Assembly (NCBI RefSeq): GCF_040869045.1 | Contig: NC_090319.1 | Location: 279,965,693-280,029,692, forward strand | Origin: Eurosta solidaginis | Taxonomy: Eukaryota; Arthropoda; Insecta; Diptera; Tephritidae | Direction of reading: 5' to 3' | DNA length: 64,000 nucleotides | Part shown: positions 38,701 through 44,000 of the stretch, one piece after another | How the letters are laid out: each line of letters begins with the position of its first letter | How positions within the stretch are numbered: the stretch's first letter is position 1 | Position numbers and translations under genes: made by a program | Notes under the pieces: model-generated | The model's input: only the letters and a program-made list of their open reading frames with translations | Databases searched by the model: none | What the model was told of the DNA's origin: nothing

Positions 38701-41700
38701 ATTTTTATTTAGCACATATATAGTAATAGTAGTAACGTTCCTGCCAAATTTCATCATGATATCTTTAACGACTGTCAAATTACAGCTTGCAAAACTTTTA
38801 AATTACCTTCTTGTAAAAGTGGGCGGTGCCACGCCCATTGTCCAAACTCTTACTAATTTTCTATTCTACGTCATAACGCCAACCCATCTACCAAGTTTCA
38901 TCGCTTTAACCGCCTTTGGCAATGAATTATCGCATTTTTTCGGTTTTTCGAAATTTTCGATATCGAAAAAGTGGGCGTGGTTATAGTCCGATATCGTTCA
39001 TTTTAAATAGCGATCTGAGATGAGTGCCCAGGAATCTACATACCAAATTTCATCAAGATACCTCAAAATTTACTCAAGTTATCGTGTTAACGGACGGACG
39101 GACGGACATGGCTCAATCAAATTTTTTTCGATACTGATGATTTTGATATATGGAAGTCTATATCTATCTCGATTCCTTTATACCTGTACAACCAACCGTT
39201 ATCCAATCAAAGTTAATATACTCTGTGAGCTCTGCTCAACTGAGTATAATTATGCCGGTTTTTGTGAAAATGGGTATACAGAACTGAGTTTCAATTTGAA
39301 ACTAGAGAGGTCTACACCTGCAGCTAAAAAAAATTGTGAGCGTTGGCCTGGTTTCGAACGGACGTGCCACGGATTCTTGTACCTACTATACCTACTTAAC
39401 TGTTACATCTTTGTAAGAAAACATACCATAACTCCTTGTATGTATAAAAAAATATTTCGAAAAAAAAATCTATGACTTGCAGCAGTTTTCAGAAATAAAA
39501 TTTTTTATTTTTGAATTTTCAGTACCAAGTTTAAATTCTTGGCGTTTGCTTTTAAAGCAAACGTGTAAACACGTTTCTATTATTAGATTTTTGAAATTTT
39601 TGGTTCTGTTTCAAACATGGAACTTACTACAAGTTTTTTTTAAGATATTAAAAACAATTTTTTTTTTGTTTTGAAAACAACTTTAAGATTTAAGACTTAT
39701 TGTTCAAAAAAATTTCAAATGAAAACTGAATCAAATTAGAAAACATGCTAGTAAATTGAGAGGTTTCAAATTTGGTATATAAAAGTTTAAAAAGTGGTTA
39801 TAACCGATGAATGGTTTTAAATTAAGAATAAGATTTCAAACCATGTAATATAAGCATTTTTTTAAGAAAGTTGCATGCAAATACGTTCAGTTGTGTCCGA
39901 TATTACGTGTAACAAAATCTAAGACTTTTATTTATAATATAGAATTCACTATTTAACTTTTTTTTACTGTTTTAGTTTATAAAAAAAATTAAACTTAAGT
40001 ATCACAATTTTTTTTTCTCAACTTAAAAAAATTAAAGTCAAATTTTTATTAAATTTTTTGAGCTTTAATCAAATAAGCAACATCACTTTTCTGTATGGAA
40101 ATCATTGTGAGCATTGTGGATAAGAAAGGTGTGATAACTTCTGCATAGACGTCAAAATTACAAATAGAATGGATCACCTGATTTTTTATTAAATATCGCT
40201 CTCTCATTCTGTATCTCTTTCCATCACCCGCTGTAGATAGCCGGCCCTAATGGCCACCATATTGAACACCCTGTCAAAACGCTGCCAAAATGCTCAAAAG
40301 TAGCGATATTGAACATCCTGCCAGGCAGTTGTTTTATCCACAATGATTTTGAGTTACTACAAATGAAGAATCTTTGCATTCCTCCATTGCTATACCTACC
40401 TGTCAAATAGGAAAAAACTGACAGGGAGAATGGCTGCTGCAAATGGTCAGAGAACGGAAGAAAGGTTTGTTTTTTGCTCACCGTGATTAAATTGAGTGCC
40501 ATGAATCGCCCTTTTTTGTTTCAAATCAGCGTTTCTTTTACTTTAATTTCTAAAATCTAGTTATTGGATAAAATATGAGCAGGTAGTTCAGAAAGAATTT
40601 TAAAATATGTAAATAATGCAATACACCAGTCGCTTACAAAAATGTTTTAATAACACTATTGAGAAAATGATTTTAGTAATCGAACAGCAATTTAACAGGT
40701 GATCCAGACTATTTACTATTGTGAAAATTTTTTCAAACCTTGAAATATCAAACGTAATCGCTTTACCTATATAAATGTGTTTATTCATTGTGCAAATCAT
40801 GTTTCGCTACCTTTAACTTAACGCTCTTATAAACCTAATGAATAATTGACGTCATGAATTTGTGTATATTTTTAATATTATTGTTCGCATTTTATCTTTG
40901 TTTTGACGATGACAGCAATAAACATTGTTATCATGAGAACTTTCTAAATCTGAAAAAAAAAAAACGGTAAGCTAACCGAAATATAATGCGAAAATAGATC
41001 ACGAAAAAAACCAAAATCATCCTGAAATAGTTCCAAGAAAAAAAAGAAAAAATTCCGAAAGAGTCTTGAATTGACCCGGACTCTCTCAAACGGCAACCCA
41101 TCACAGGTCTTTATCTTTACGTTCTCTGTTCGAATGTGAGGTTTTTTAGCTGGAACACTTCACTCTGTGTTTCGAGTAATCACCAGAATTTTTTTTCGAT
41201 TTCTGATGATTCCTTGCCGTTTATTAACAACTTTACGAGCTACACCCAGTCCGGATTCCATCTCAGCGCTTCAAACATACAGGCGTACGTCTAATACATA
41301 GGTTTTTAAATTAATTAGAGCTCGTTCAGGGGTTAAAGTTAAAACACAACAGGACGACTTTCCAAGAAACAAATAATTTCAGACTATTTGAGAGGACCTT
41401 TGGTGCCTTCTCATGGGTAATAACCGAGAAGTTATTGCTTTATTATCGGCTTATTATCTAAACGAAATTATGTTCAAGTAATTTGTTTGTTATCTGCGAA
41501 TCATCGACTTTCTATTTGTTTTTTATCGACGGGTTACAGCTGCGTATTTAAGTTTTACCGTTATCTGTTTTGTAATAAACTGTTAAGTCGTCGATAACGA
41601 AACGACAACACACCCGTAGCAAACAAGTAACTTTCCGATAGCAAATCGATAAGTTTTCTAAAGGAAAGCGATACATTTTTGATAACTTTTCAAAAAAATC

Positions 41701-43699
41701 GATAACTTCTCTATAAAAAATCCATAATTGATAAAGTGTCGATGACTTTCTGATAACTAATCAATTCAATTCCGAAATAATCGATAACTTTTCGACAACA
41801 AATATATAACACACCGATAACAAATTAGTAACTTTCAGATAGGAAATCTTAAATTTTTGATATCATGTCGAAAACTTTTGAATAAAAAATATACAATTGT
41901 TGTTAATAAATTGATAATCATCGGCCACTTATATAACGTTCGATAACTTTTCGATAAATTTCTAAAAACAAACCAATCAATTTCCGACAAAAAAACGCTA
42001 ACAAGCCGATAAGAAATTAATAACTTTACGATAACAAATAAATAACTATACAATTACAAATGGATAACCTTTCGATAATTAGTCGATAACTTTTCCATTA
42101 AAAATTGATAAAACATTGAAAATAAATCTACAACTTTTCGATAGTAAACCGACAACTTCTTAATATCATATTGATAACTTTCCGATAAACAATCGACAAT
42201 TTTCGATAGTGAATCTATAACTTTTTGATTACAAACCGATAACTCTTCGATAAAAAATCGATAAGTCTATGATTATCTTTGTATTCGATAGCAAGATTAT
42301 GACATTTCGATAACTTGTTTCAAGCCAGAATATATTCGTTTTAATATTACAACTCCTAAATGATGTCAATGATAGTTAGACACTAATGTACAGTATTTGT
42401 GGATATGGCATTGCTGCTTTATCGCTGCATCACCCTAATGTGCATATGTATATACAGCGCATGATTATATCTCCTACAAGGTGTATCTTGTTTTAGATTC
42501 CATGGGCAACATAATTATGAACTTTTTGTTTACGGCACGTGTCTCATATGCCTACCTACGCGCTTGGGCGTCTCAATTGCCGGCGGTAGTGGCGGTCTTC
42601 GTGTAACAAAACTAAATACGCTAGGCACGTTCAATACATCCTCTTCGAGTGTTTCAAGAAAACGATCCGAATTGGAGCGTAAACTATCATCCCAAGTCCA
42701 AGCGCGTGGTTTTAGCTTAACACCAACAACACCACCACCATTGCTGCTGCGACGTCTAAAAGCGAATGTGGTAGGCGTTGCTGCAAAACACGCGCTCGTT
42801 TCAATATTCGAATTATTTCTTAGTGGATTACTTTGTTTAGTATTTGCATTCGATTTTACCAGCGTACTTTGACATTTTTTTGTAGCGATCGCTGGCGATG
42901 CCGGTTTGGTTAACGCTGAAGTTGCAGTCGAGCACGCGGCTGCCTCCCTTTGCTGCATTTCCATGATGTAGGCTGCAAATTTGCCATCGATGTCGTCATC
43001 GTCCTCCGAATCGTATTGGTAGCTACTTTTGCTTTTGCAACAACAACAGCACCAGAAACGGCGACACCAGCGCCACCGCTTATTACTGCTTTTGCTCTCG
43101 CGCCCACCAAAGCAAGAGCCATTAAAACAAGAACAACACCTACGCTTTTTTGGCGCATTTGCTGATTGCTGCCAATAATGTTTGTAACGGTTTTGTGGTT
43201 GACAGGCACGTTTTGTGCGCGTGGACCCACAGCACAACCAGCGGCGCCACCAGCGTTTTCTGCGATAGCCACGACCGCACTTTTGTTGTTGCTTTGATGT
43301 TGTTGTGTTAGACGCTGTGGGCGTTGTTGTAATACTGCCACAACTACTGTTACTGTAACTGTTGCGCTGCCGATTCAATGATGAATAATTGAAACTGTTG
43401 CTGTCCGTTGTTGTGGAGGTAGATGACGCGCGTTTGGATTTGGTGGCCGCGTTCGATGTTTGGTCGATTTTCGTTGATGCTTTTAAAGTTTTTTTGTTTA
43501 ATTTGTTGGATATTTTTTCTGTTGGTTCTTTTGTTTTTGTTTTAACTTTAGTTTTGCTTTTATTATAAATATGTATGGCTGGCATTGGTTCAACAGCGCC
43601 TGCGCCACCGCTATTAATTTTCTCACCGCTTAGCGCATTATATTGCGGGTCTTTGTGTTTTTTACTTTTCGGACGTAGTAAGCGCGTCACTTTTTTCAT
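8596..43699 (-). CDS. btsz: bitesize-like synaptotagmin-like protein (tandem C2), seven-exon gene
   Basis: Seven minus-strand exons with GT/AG boundaries join in a continuous frame of 2409 nt (803 codons with stop). Exon lengths are 1144, 188, 195, 255, 269, 209 and 149; the split codons (G|AA, AG|T, G|GC) all resolve to sense codons. Residues 1-381 are basic and low-complexity with Cys clusters; C2A is about 468-594; C2B about 605-790. YLLPDKS, GKRKTKVKK, TLNPIFDE and the C-terminal WVEGSLVLRS motif fit Slp/granuphilin-type proteins rather than classical synaptotagmins, and there is no transmembrane segment. In Drosophila, bitesize is the Slp protein; it acts at the apical membrane and actin cortex, binding phosphoinositides and Moesin. 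The Moesin-binding part and any Rab-binding domain are not in these exons, so longer isoforms probably start upstream of (beyond) the window. The gene name rests on remembered family features, not a search. Confidence 0.85.
9086..9480 (+). repeat. R2 repeat, plus copy inside btsz intron 6
   Basis: Begins TTGTTGTAGCGATAAGAACA, then CACTCCCCGAAGGCCTTGGG, GGATCCGGTACGTTCCGGTA, ACCATCTCAGGAACGATT, and ends in the GCCTGTCGTAAG-complement block. Order and orientation match the 33196 copy. It lies in the 2.4-kb intron between the last two btsz exons. Confidence 0.65.
9481..10509. other. Unclassified intronic sequence, probably old TE
   Basis: Less AT-rich than the neighbourhood, with internal TCAGTCAGT-type repeats (9800-9820, 9958-9970). 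Stops occur in all frames and no motif is recognised. Probably decayed transposon sequence. Confidence 0.35.
10510..10655 (-). repeat. R2 repeat, truncated minus copy
   Basis: Contains GGTCTAATGTGGCTTTATCA, CCGAGATGGTCAGGCTAGTA, CGATAACAGTCCCCAAAAGC and ends ACAACCACAACAAC; about one third of the full R2 unit. Confidence 0.55.
11138..11346 (-). CDS. btsz: btsz exon 6: central C2B
   Basis: 209 nt (residues 684 split to 754 split). Acceptor ATTTTCAG|TTATCT, donor GGAACTG|GTAAGA. It encodes YLLPDRTRSSKQKTPVVKR, SLHPTWNYTFIYDDV and loop 3 TVWDHDRLASNEFLGG, with both WDxD aspartates intact. KQKTPVVKRSLHPTWN is the characteristic beta-4 and NPxWN-like segment of C2B. The exon ends in a split Gly codon completed by exon 7. 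Confidence 0.9.
11448..11716 (-). CDS. btsz: btsz exon 5: inter-C2 linker and start of C2B
   Basis: 269 nt (89 codons plus 2 nt, residues 595-683). Acceptor TCTAATAG|AGTGAG, donor TGTAAAAG|GTAAGT. It starts SEPFDEVATYRGDIVVGLKY (first C2B strands), then a Ser-rich insertion (SASTSSGSSNLRKFGSIKS, about residues 627-645) and GGQLHVLVKEAKHL, ending in loop 1 at NGTCDAFCK. The first loop-1 calcium Asp is absent (TPIKVNG) while the second (CDAF) remains, as in many Slp C2B domains. Confidence 0.88.
11780..12034 (-). CDS. btsz: btsz exon 4: rest of C2A
   Basis: 255 nt (85 codons, residues 510-594). Acceptor CATACTAG|GTCTAC, donor GAGAGA|GTAAGT. It opens with YLLPDKSKAGKRKTKVKK, the polybasic strand typical of Slp C2A domains, then HTLNPIFDEVLRF and loop 3, TVWHSDMFGRNDFLGEV. 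In loop 3 the usual first calcium-ligand Asp (WDxD) is His (WHSD); the second Asp and the later ND Asp remain. It ends QWYLLQER. Introns on both sides are short (76 and 63 bp), typical of fly genes. Confidence 0.9.
12111..12305 (-). CDS. btsz: btsz exon 3: start of C2A
   Basis: 195 nt (65 codons, residues 445-509). Acceptor ATCTGCAG|CTCCGC, donor GTTAAG|GTGAGT. It reads LRSDSMASVYSGAG, then the C2A beta-1/beta-2 strands (GQVEFGIQYNYKLGALEIHV) and loop 1, KDLAAVDAKRNRSDPYVK. The loop-1 aspartates expected for calcium binding are both present (VD and SDPYVK). The Met inside is unlikely to be a true start because the exon opens with a good acceptor and continues the frame from exon 2. Confidence 0.88.
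12306..12948. other. btsz intron 3, proximal AT-rich part
   Basis: Intron sequence rich in ATAATAATA and TATTTATTTA runs; nothing coding. A 9.0-kb intron runs from 12306 to 21295. Confidence 0.6.
13288..13484. mobile_element. hAT-type MITE with perfect 8-bp TSD
   Basis: A 197-bp noncoding element. Left end CAGGGTCGTGCGCA, right end reverse complement CAGGAGCGTGCGCA (12 of 14 equal). It is flanked on both sides by ATCTATCA (13280-13287 and 13485-13492). The subterminal region holds GGGGTTTGAACCCCCC, itself palindromic, echoed inverted near 13450. CAGG ends with an 8-bp TSD are hAT-like. Confidence 0.75.
13558..13882 (+). repeat. tRNA-derived SINE, copy 1
   Basis: The head reads GGTGTGGCGATAGCGTGCTC (A-box-like) and CTGGGTTCACGCCCCGGG (B-box-like); the body has AATTAGAAG-like, CCCCTCGGC, TTTCTGCCATGAAAAGCTTC and GAGGTTATCGCGCCTTACAT, ending in ATTTATTTATTTT. 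Seven copies occur in the window. Pol III box similarity indicates tRNA ancestry; this is a repeat, not a tRNA gene. Confidence 0.8.
13905..14735 (+). repeat. Degenerate TTCGGGATCGTTTT array, part 1
   Basis: Dozens of loosely spaced variants of TTTCGGGATCGTTT, ATTTCGAGATAATTT and TCGGGACTATTT at irregular 20-30-bp spacing over about 830 bp. The same style resumes at 15105-15330 after a SINE. Too diverged to define a unit by eye. Confidence 0.6.
14739..15101 (+). repeat. tRNA-derived SINE, copy 2, inserted in TTCGGGAT array
   Basis: The head is GGTGTGATGGTAGCGTGCTC and GGATTCACACCCCGGACA; it includes CTCATCTGCCTTGCAGATGC and ends GTTATCGCGCCTTACATTTA. It interrupts the degenerate array, so it inserted after the array formed. 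The ORFs crossing it are incidental. Confidence 0.8.
15105..15330 (+). repeat. Degenerate TTCGGGATCGTTTT array, part 2
   Basis: Continuation of the 13905-14735 array after the SINE: TTTCGTGATTATT, TTTTTCGGGATCGTTTAAGG and similar. Confidence 0.5.
15331..16755. other. btsz intron 3, unannotated part
   Basis: AT-rich intron. The only structure seen is a half-copy of the 7.3-kb hairpin at about 16551-16740. No exon with plausible splice sites and codon bias was found. Confidence 0.5.
16756..18651 (+). repeat. R1 repeat, copy B (complete) with 5-unit tandem block
   Basis: Begins AACAAGTAAGGAAGGCTAAG and ends TACTCTGTGAGCTCTGCTCA. After the head come about five ~120-130-bp tandem units (about 16870-17510), each with TATCGCCATAAAGGTGGACC, TTGTACGATATG and ATCAAATGAAAGGTGTTAAT. 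Then come several GTGGGCGTGGT blocks, ACGGACGGACGGACATGGCT and TATATCTATCTCGATT. Noncoding. Same architecture as copy D, which has 19 units. Confidence 0.75.
18652..19515. other. Intron sequence between R1 copies B and C
   Basis: No feature supported. Small ORFs show no codon bias or motifs. Confidence 0.5.
19518..20656 (-). repeat. R1 repeat, copy C (reverse)
   Basis: Reads as R1 inverted: CGAGATAGATATAGACTTCC, TTGAGCCATGTCCGTCCGTC, then ACCACGCCCA/CCACGCCCACTTTTA blocks. It lacks the tandem TATCGCCATAAAGG block and the CTAAGTTCGGGTG end, so it is truncated at the right. Confidence 0.65.
20657..21295. other. btsz intron 3, distal part
   Basis: Contains a small patch of repeats of the type AGGAGTCTSATCGG.CTYCTATTTAG at about 20991-21070. 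Nothing coding is supported. Confidence 0.45.
21296..21483 (-). CDS. btsz: btsz exon 2: linker exon before C2A
   Basis: 188 nt encoding residues 382(split)-444. The acceptor is TTATTTGCAG|AAGAAG and the donor GGGT|GTAAGT. The peptide begins EEAKAAAEEVTKSPV and ends in an acidic/polar stretch TQSDEDIDRLVAMHQNRD then SLSSLG; no domain is recognised. Phase 1 at the 5' side fits exon 1, and phase 0 at the 3' side fits the exon at 12305. It probably serves as the common entry exon for other upstream isoform exons not in the window. Serines and TQ/SP sites could be phosphorylated; this is not testable here. It is flanked by 9.0-kb and 21.1-kb introns filled with repeats. Confidence 0.8.
21484..22490. 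other. btsz intron 2, 5' flank of the 22.5-kb transposase relic
   Basis: Intronic AT-rich DNA with long A runs (21814-21839, 21958-21972). The plus-strand ORF 22045-22371 lies directly upstream of the transposase-like ORF and may belong to the element's 5' region, but no motif or terminal repeat was recognised. Confidence 0.4.
22492..24596 (+). pseudogene. Decayed transposase-like gene of an unclassified multi-copy family
   Basis: An open segment 22492-23460 (322 aa) begins TCCPVFGLPEKLPVSLLPT and has a Cys patch (CSCKCK...CTCSK), a VSFLIDQRTMRKMMIGGVDL block and, near its end, YFDGRK. After two 1-nt frameshifts (about 23430 and 23500) 23513-24031 gives HVTCELGTAKG, VVGCDGTVVNTGFKGG and FVCPLHSNELPLRHLLLHLDG. 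Further pieces in shifting frames are IKCNPSCTNGAKHLWKT (about 24105-24155), GYFGHPKSILVAMLADD (about 24221-24273) and LNFDAKGYSDLITWQD to FPCHTQAVERVIKFF (24313-24594). The order looks like one ancestral protein of ~700 aa. Inference: YFDGRK and GCDGT aspartates belong to an RNase H-fold D-D-E enzyme, and C..H may be the hAT-like zinc ligand. Similar proteins are, from memory, abundant and unnamed in insect and cnidarian genomes. No TIRs found. Confidence 0.65.
24598..24700. other. GC-rich island between relic and foldback
   Basis: CGCCGCCG/CGGCGGCGG-rich, partly self-complementary stretch in otherwise AT-rich DNA. A second island of similar character (GGCGTACGCCGGCGCGCCGG) lies at 29940-29990. 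Unknown origin. Confidence 0.5.
26010..26252 (+). pseudogene. Retrotransposon ORF1/gag-like fragment inside foldback
   Basis: The frame 25921-26262 includes APKRAKTQGGWTRSFAEIAK, GRKIIGIIDES and DGRIPKQQWKWIEAALAAV. The pattern of a Pro/Lys-rich tract followed by SFAEIAK, IIGIID and a W-containing helix resembles, from memory, ORF1 proteins of dipteran non-LTR elements. Only ~75 residues remain and the ORF runs into satellite DNA. Confidence 0.45.
26253..26850 (+). repeat. 123-bp satellite, about five units
   Basis: The anchor AAAGTGGTAATAAGGCCAAT recurs at 26253, 26361, 26484, 26607 and 26730. The first spacing is 108 bp (15-bp block ATGGCCGTTGACCTT absent), the others exactly 123 bp (41 codons). 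The frame therefore stays open through several units (26214-26720), but this is a by-product of the period, not evidence for a protein. Units are about 95% alike, so amplification is fairly recent. Confidence 0.85.
27651..28335. other. btsz intron 2, unassigned
   Basis: 27890-28260 is more GC-rich and looks like an old TE piece (AGCTACGCCTAGAGCTTCTA, CGCCAAGGAGCCACAAATGA). No frame holds up. Nothing further to support. Confidence 0.35.
28340..29262. repeat. Nested inverted SINE-like repeat
   Basis: Segment 28340-28650 (with GGTTCGATTCGAGCTCAAGG, a long T run, AATAGTAAGTAGAAAATTTT, CTAACCATTTAGCTATACAG) is repeated inverted at about 28970-29262, and a third, partial copy of the right orientation fills 28655-28850. 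GGTTCGATTCG is B-box-like and AATGGTTAGCGCAGCATGCC is A-box-like, suggesting a tRNA-related SINE in head-to-head arrangement. Arms pair with only a few mismatches. Confidence 0.7.
29305..29725 (-). repeat. R2 repeat, minus copy
   Basis: CCCCAGCGGGTTAGGGGGTC, GGTATGCCCGTCGTAAGAGG, GTGTAGCGCAACCCTGCAGG, TCCCGAGATGGTCGGGCCAG and the end CGCTACAACAACAACAACAA. Best-preserved reverse copy of this ~400-bp family. Confidence 0.7.
29726..30477. other. Intron sequence with GC-rich island
   Basis: 29940-29990 is a GC-rich, palindrome-prone island (CCGGCGTACGCCGGCGCGCC); the rest is AT-rich. The minus-strand ORF across the island looks incidental. Confidence 0.4.
30478..30830 (+). repeat. Degenerate GTTATCG array, left part
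   Basis: Loose repeats of GTTATCGATGAG, GAGTTATCGG, TGTTATCGACGA at 20-30-bp spacing. The LINE at about 30835-32066 interrupts it; it resumes at 32068. Confidence 0.6.
30835..32066 (+). mobile_element. 5'-truncated non-LTR retrotransposon (LINE), RT domain
   Basis: RT motifs in order: FVDFKAAFDSTKR (motif A, about 30940-30980), GFRQGDPLSCDFFNL (motif B), YADDIDIIG (catalytic motif C, about 31240), then VLLYGAEAWTMT, RLRWLGHVMRM and GRGRPPLRWKDQV. The tail ends after TAA at 32041-32043 in a TAAG microsatellite (GTAAGTAAGTAAG). Upstream of 30905 the frame is shifted by one extra A in an A run. There is no endonuclease: the element is 5'-truncated. RTE/CR1-like style with a microsatellite 3' tail; clade not certain. 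Confidence 0.85.
31000..32043 (+). pseudogene. LINE reverse transcriptase C-terminal ORF (347 aa, partial)
   Basis: Open from an internal Met to the TAA. It contains RT fingers/palm motifs B and C with an intact YADD box and the typical C-terminal thumb region (LRNIYGPLRVGD, RLRWLGHVMRM, RPPLRWKDQVENDL). The real protein starts well upstream (motif A lies before it in a shifted frame). Endonuclease and 5' half are missing, so it is a dead-on-arrival copy despite its long ORF. Confidence 0.85.
32068..32645 (+). repeat. Degenerate GTTATCG array, right part
   Basis: TTATCGGTTTTTTACAG, CTATCGATTACTTATCGAAA, AACTATCGATCTGTTATCG and similar. Same texture as 30478-30830; the two were one array before the LINE inserted. 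Confidence 0.6.
32646..33195. other. Intron, nothing recognised
   Basis: AT-rich sequence without supported features. Confidence 0.5.
33196..33530 (+). repeat. R2 repeat, plus copy
   Basis: Begins (TTG)5 TAGCGATAAAGTTACTCCCC, then GATCCGGTACGCTTTGG, CCCGACCATCTCGAGGGAAC, CAGAGCCTCGTCTGTTAGTG and GCTATATATTGCGCTACACA. Matches 29305-29725 inverted. Confidence 0.7.
33531..34530. other. Intron, nothing recognised
   Basis: AT-rich; the direct repeat of GATTATATGTAAG/GATTATACATATGTAAGG at about 33555 and 33610 is the only structure noticed. Confidence 0.45.
34532..34868 (-). repeat. tRNA-derived SINE, copy 3 (minus, diverged)
   Basis: ACGATAACCTCCGAAGAGAT, TGCTCCTTTTAGTTTTTCCC, TAATTGAAAAAACG, TTGGGAATTGAACCCAGGAT (B-box complement) and CTGGTAGGCGGATCACG. 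It is more diverged than copies 2 and 5. Confidence 0.7.
35031..35214. mobile_element. 184-bp palindromic MITE, 55-bp arms
   Basis: The left arm 35031-35085 (from ATTAAATATATTGG to ACACGTTTA) appears perfectly inverted at 35160-35214. The 74-bp centre has further hairpins: TCGATATTTCGA and CCTGAAGTCATCATCAGG. No coding. No TSD can be fixed because the outer bases are TTAA/TATT-rich. Confidence 0.8.
35364..39249 (+). repeat. R1 repeat, copy D (complete), with 19-unit minisatellite
   Basis: Starts AACAAGTAAGGAAGGCTAAG and ends CTCTGTGAGCTCTGCTCAAC. The order is head, tandem 128/130-bp block (35475-37925), several GTGGGCGTGGT modules, ACGGACGGACGGACATGGCT, TATATCTATCTCGATT and the end. It is the longest copy of the R1 family here and is noncoding. 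Copy B has the same plan with five units. Confidence 0.8.
35475..37925 (+). repeat. 128/130-bp tandem array with dimeric higher-order structure
   Basis: The anchor GACTCTAGAATG recurs at 35605, 35735, 35865, 35995, 36125, 36253, 36383, 36511, 36641, 36771, 36899, 37029, 37156, 37286, 37414, 37542, 37670 and 37798. Spacing is 130 at first, then alternates 128 and 130 (one 127), then settles at 128. The 2-bp difference is TGTGTTTG versus TGTTTG. Two unit types, one with ATCAAATGAAAGGTGGTAAT, the other with ATCAAACGAAAGGTGTTACT, alternate between about 36253 and 37286 as ~258-bp dimers. Confidence 0.85.
39250..41425. other. Intron, no feature supported
   Basis: AT-rich with T/A runs. The minus-strand ORF 40224-40502 lacks recognisable motifs or neighbouring splice logic and is not called. 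Confidence 0.45.
41430..42310 (-). repeat. Degenerate CGATAAC array (reverse of GTTATCG arrays)
   Basis: About 880 bp of loosely repeated CGATAACTTTTCGATAA, AATCGATAACTT and ACAAACCGATAACTC. Same texture as the 30.5-32.6-kb and 57.1-57.7-kb arrays but with opposite strand orientation for most of its length. It lies 250 bp downstream of the btsz exon 1 donor. Confidence 0.6.
42556..43699 (-). CDS. btsz: btsz exon 1 (first coding exon): basic, cysteine-cluster N-terminus
   Basis: Encodes residues 1-381 plus the first base of codon 382. The ATG at 43699-43697 is preceded by an in-frame TGA at 43759-43757, so it is the likely start unless an unseen splice intervenes. The start is polybasic (MKKVTRLLRPKSKKHK), then Ser/Thr/Asn-rich. 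Residues 141-221 carry Cys clusters among Arg/Trp (CC at 156-157 and 188-189, five Cys in a row at 217-221). An acidic stretch (DDDDIDGK, 233-240) leads into a predicted helix ending QREAAA. Near the end, WTWDDSLRSNSDRFLETLEED looks less simple and probably conserved. The donor is CGCGTAG|GTAGGC at 42556/42555. Inference: the Cys/basic region is a palmitoylation or membrane-targeting segment giving a short, Slp-homology-domain-free isoform. Antisense frames here are shadows. Confidence 0.75.
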
Positions 43700-44000
43700 T
43701 GTTACACTTTTTAGTTGTATGCGTGTTCGCAGTTTAGTTGATGTAGAGAATTCAGGTCAAATAAATTTGTACGATTTACTACGATAGTTAAACGAAATGA
43801 GGTTTCTTAAAACCAAATTTTGTAGTACGAATTAAAATTTTAACGCGAAAGCGAAAAGTGAAGTTACTGAGAACAAAGAAATGACGAGATATTTTTAACC
43901 ACTTATAAGCTCATTAGTGCGTACATAGGTAATTAAGTAATAAAGAGTGTTGTTTGAGGCCAGATGAGTTTATTTAGATGAAGAAATTTTTGAGCCTTGT
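43700..44000 (-). promoter_or_regulatory. btsz: 5' UTR / putative promoter region of the short btsz isoform
   Basis: The frame of exon 1 is closed upstream by TGA at 43759-43757, so this stretch holds the 5' UTR or an upstream intron. I see no convincing TATA or Inr plus DPE pair, so the transcription start is not placed. Confidence 0.35.

Noticed and set aside
40224..40502. 92-aa minus-strand ORF
   Set aside because: No motif, no splice logic and no codon bias; it lies in an AT-rich intron and could not be supported.
42910..43341. 143-aa minus-strand ORF and several plus-strand ORFs over btsz exon 1
   Set aside because: Alternate-frame and antisense shadows of the 381-codon exon, which has the spliced in-phase continuation.
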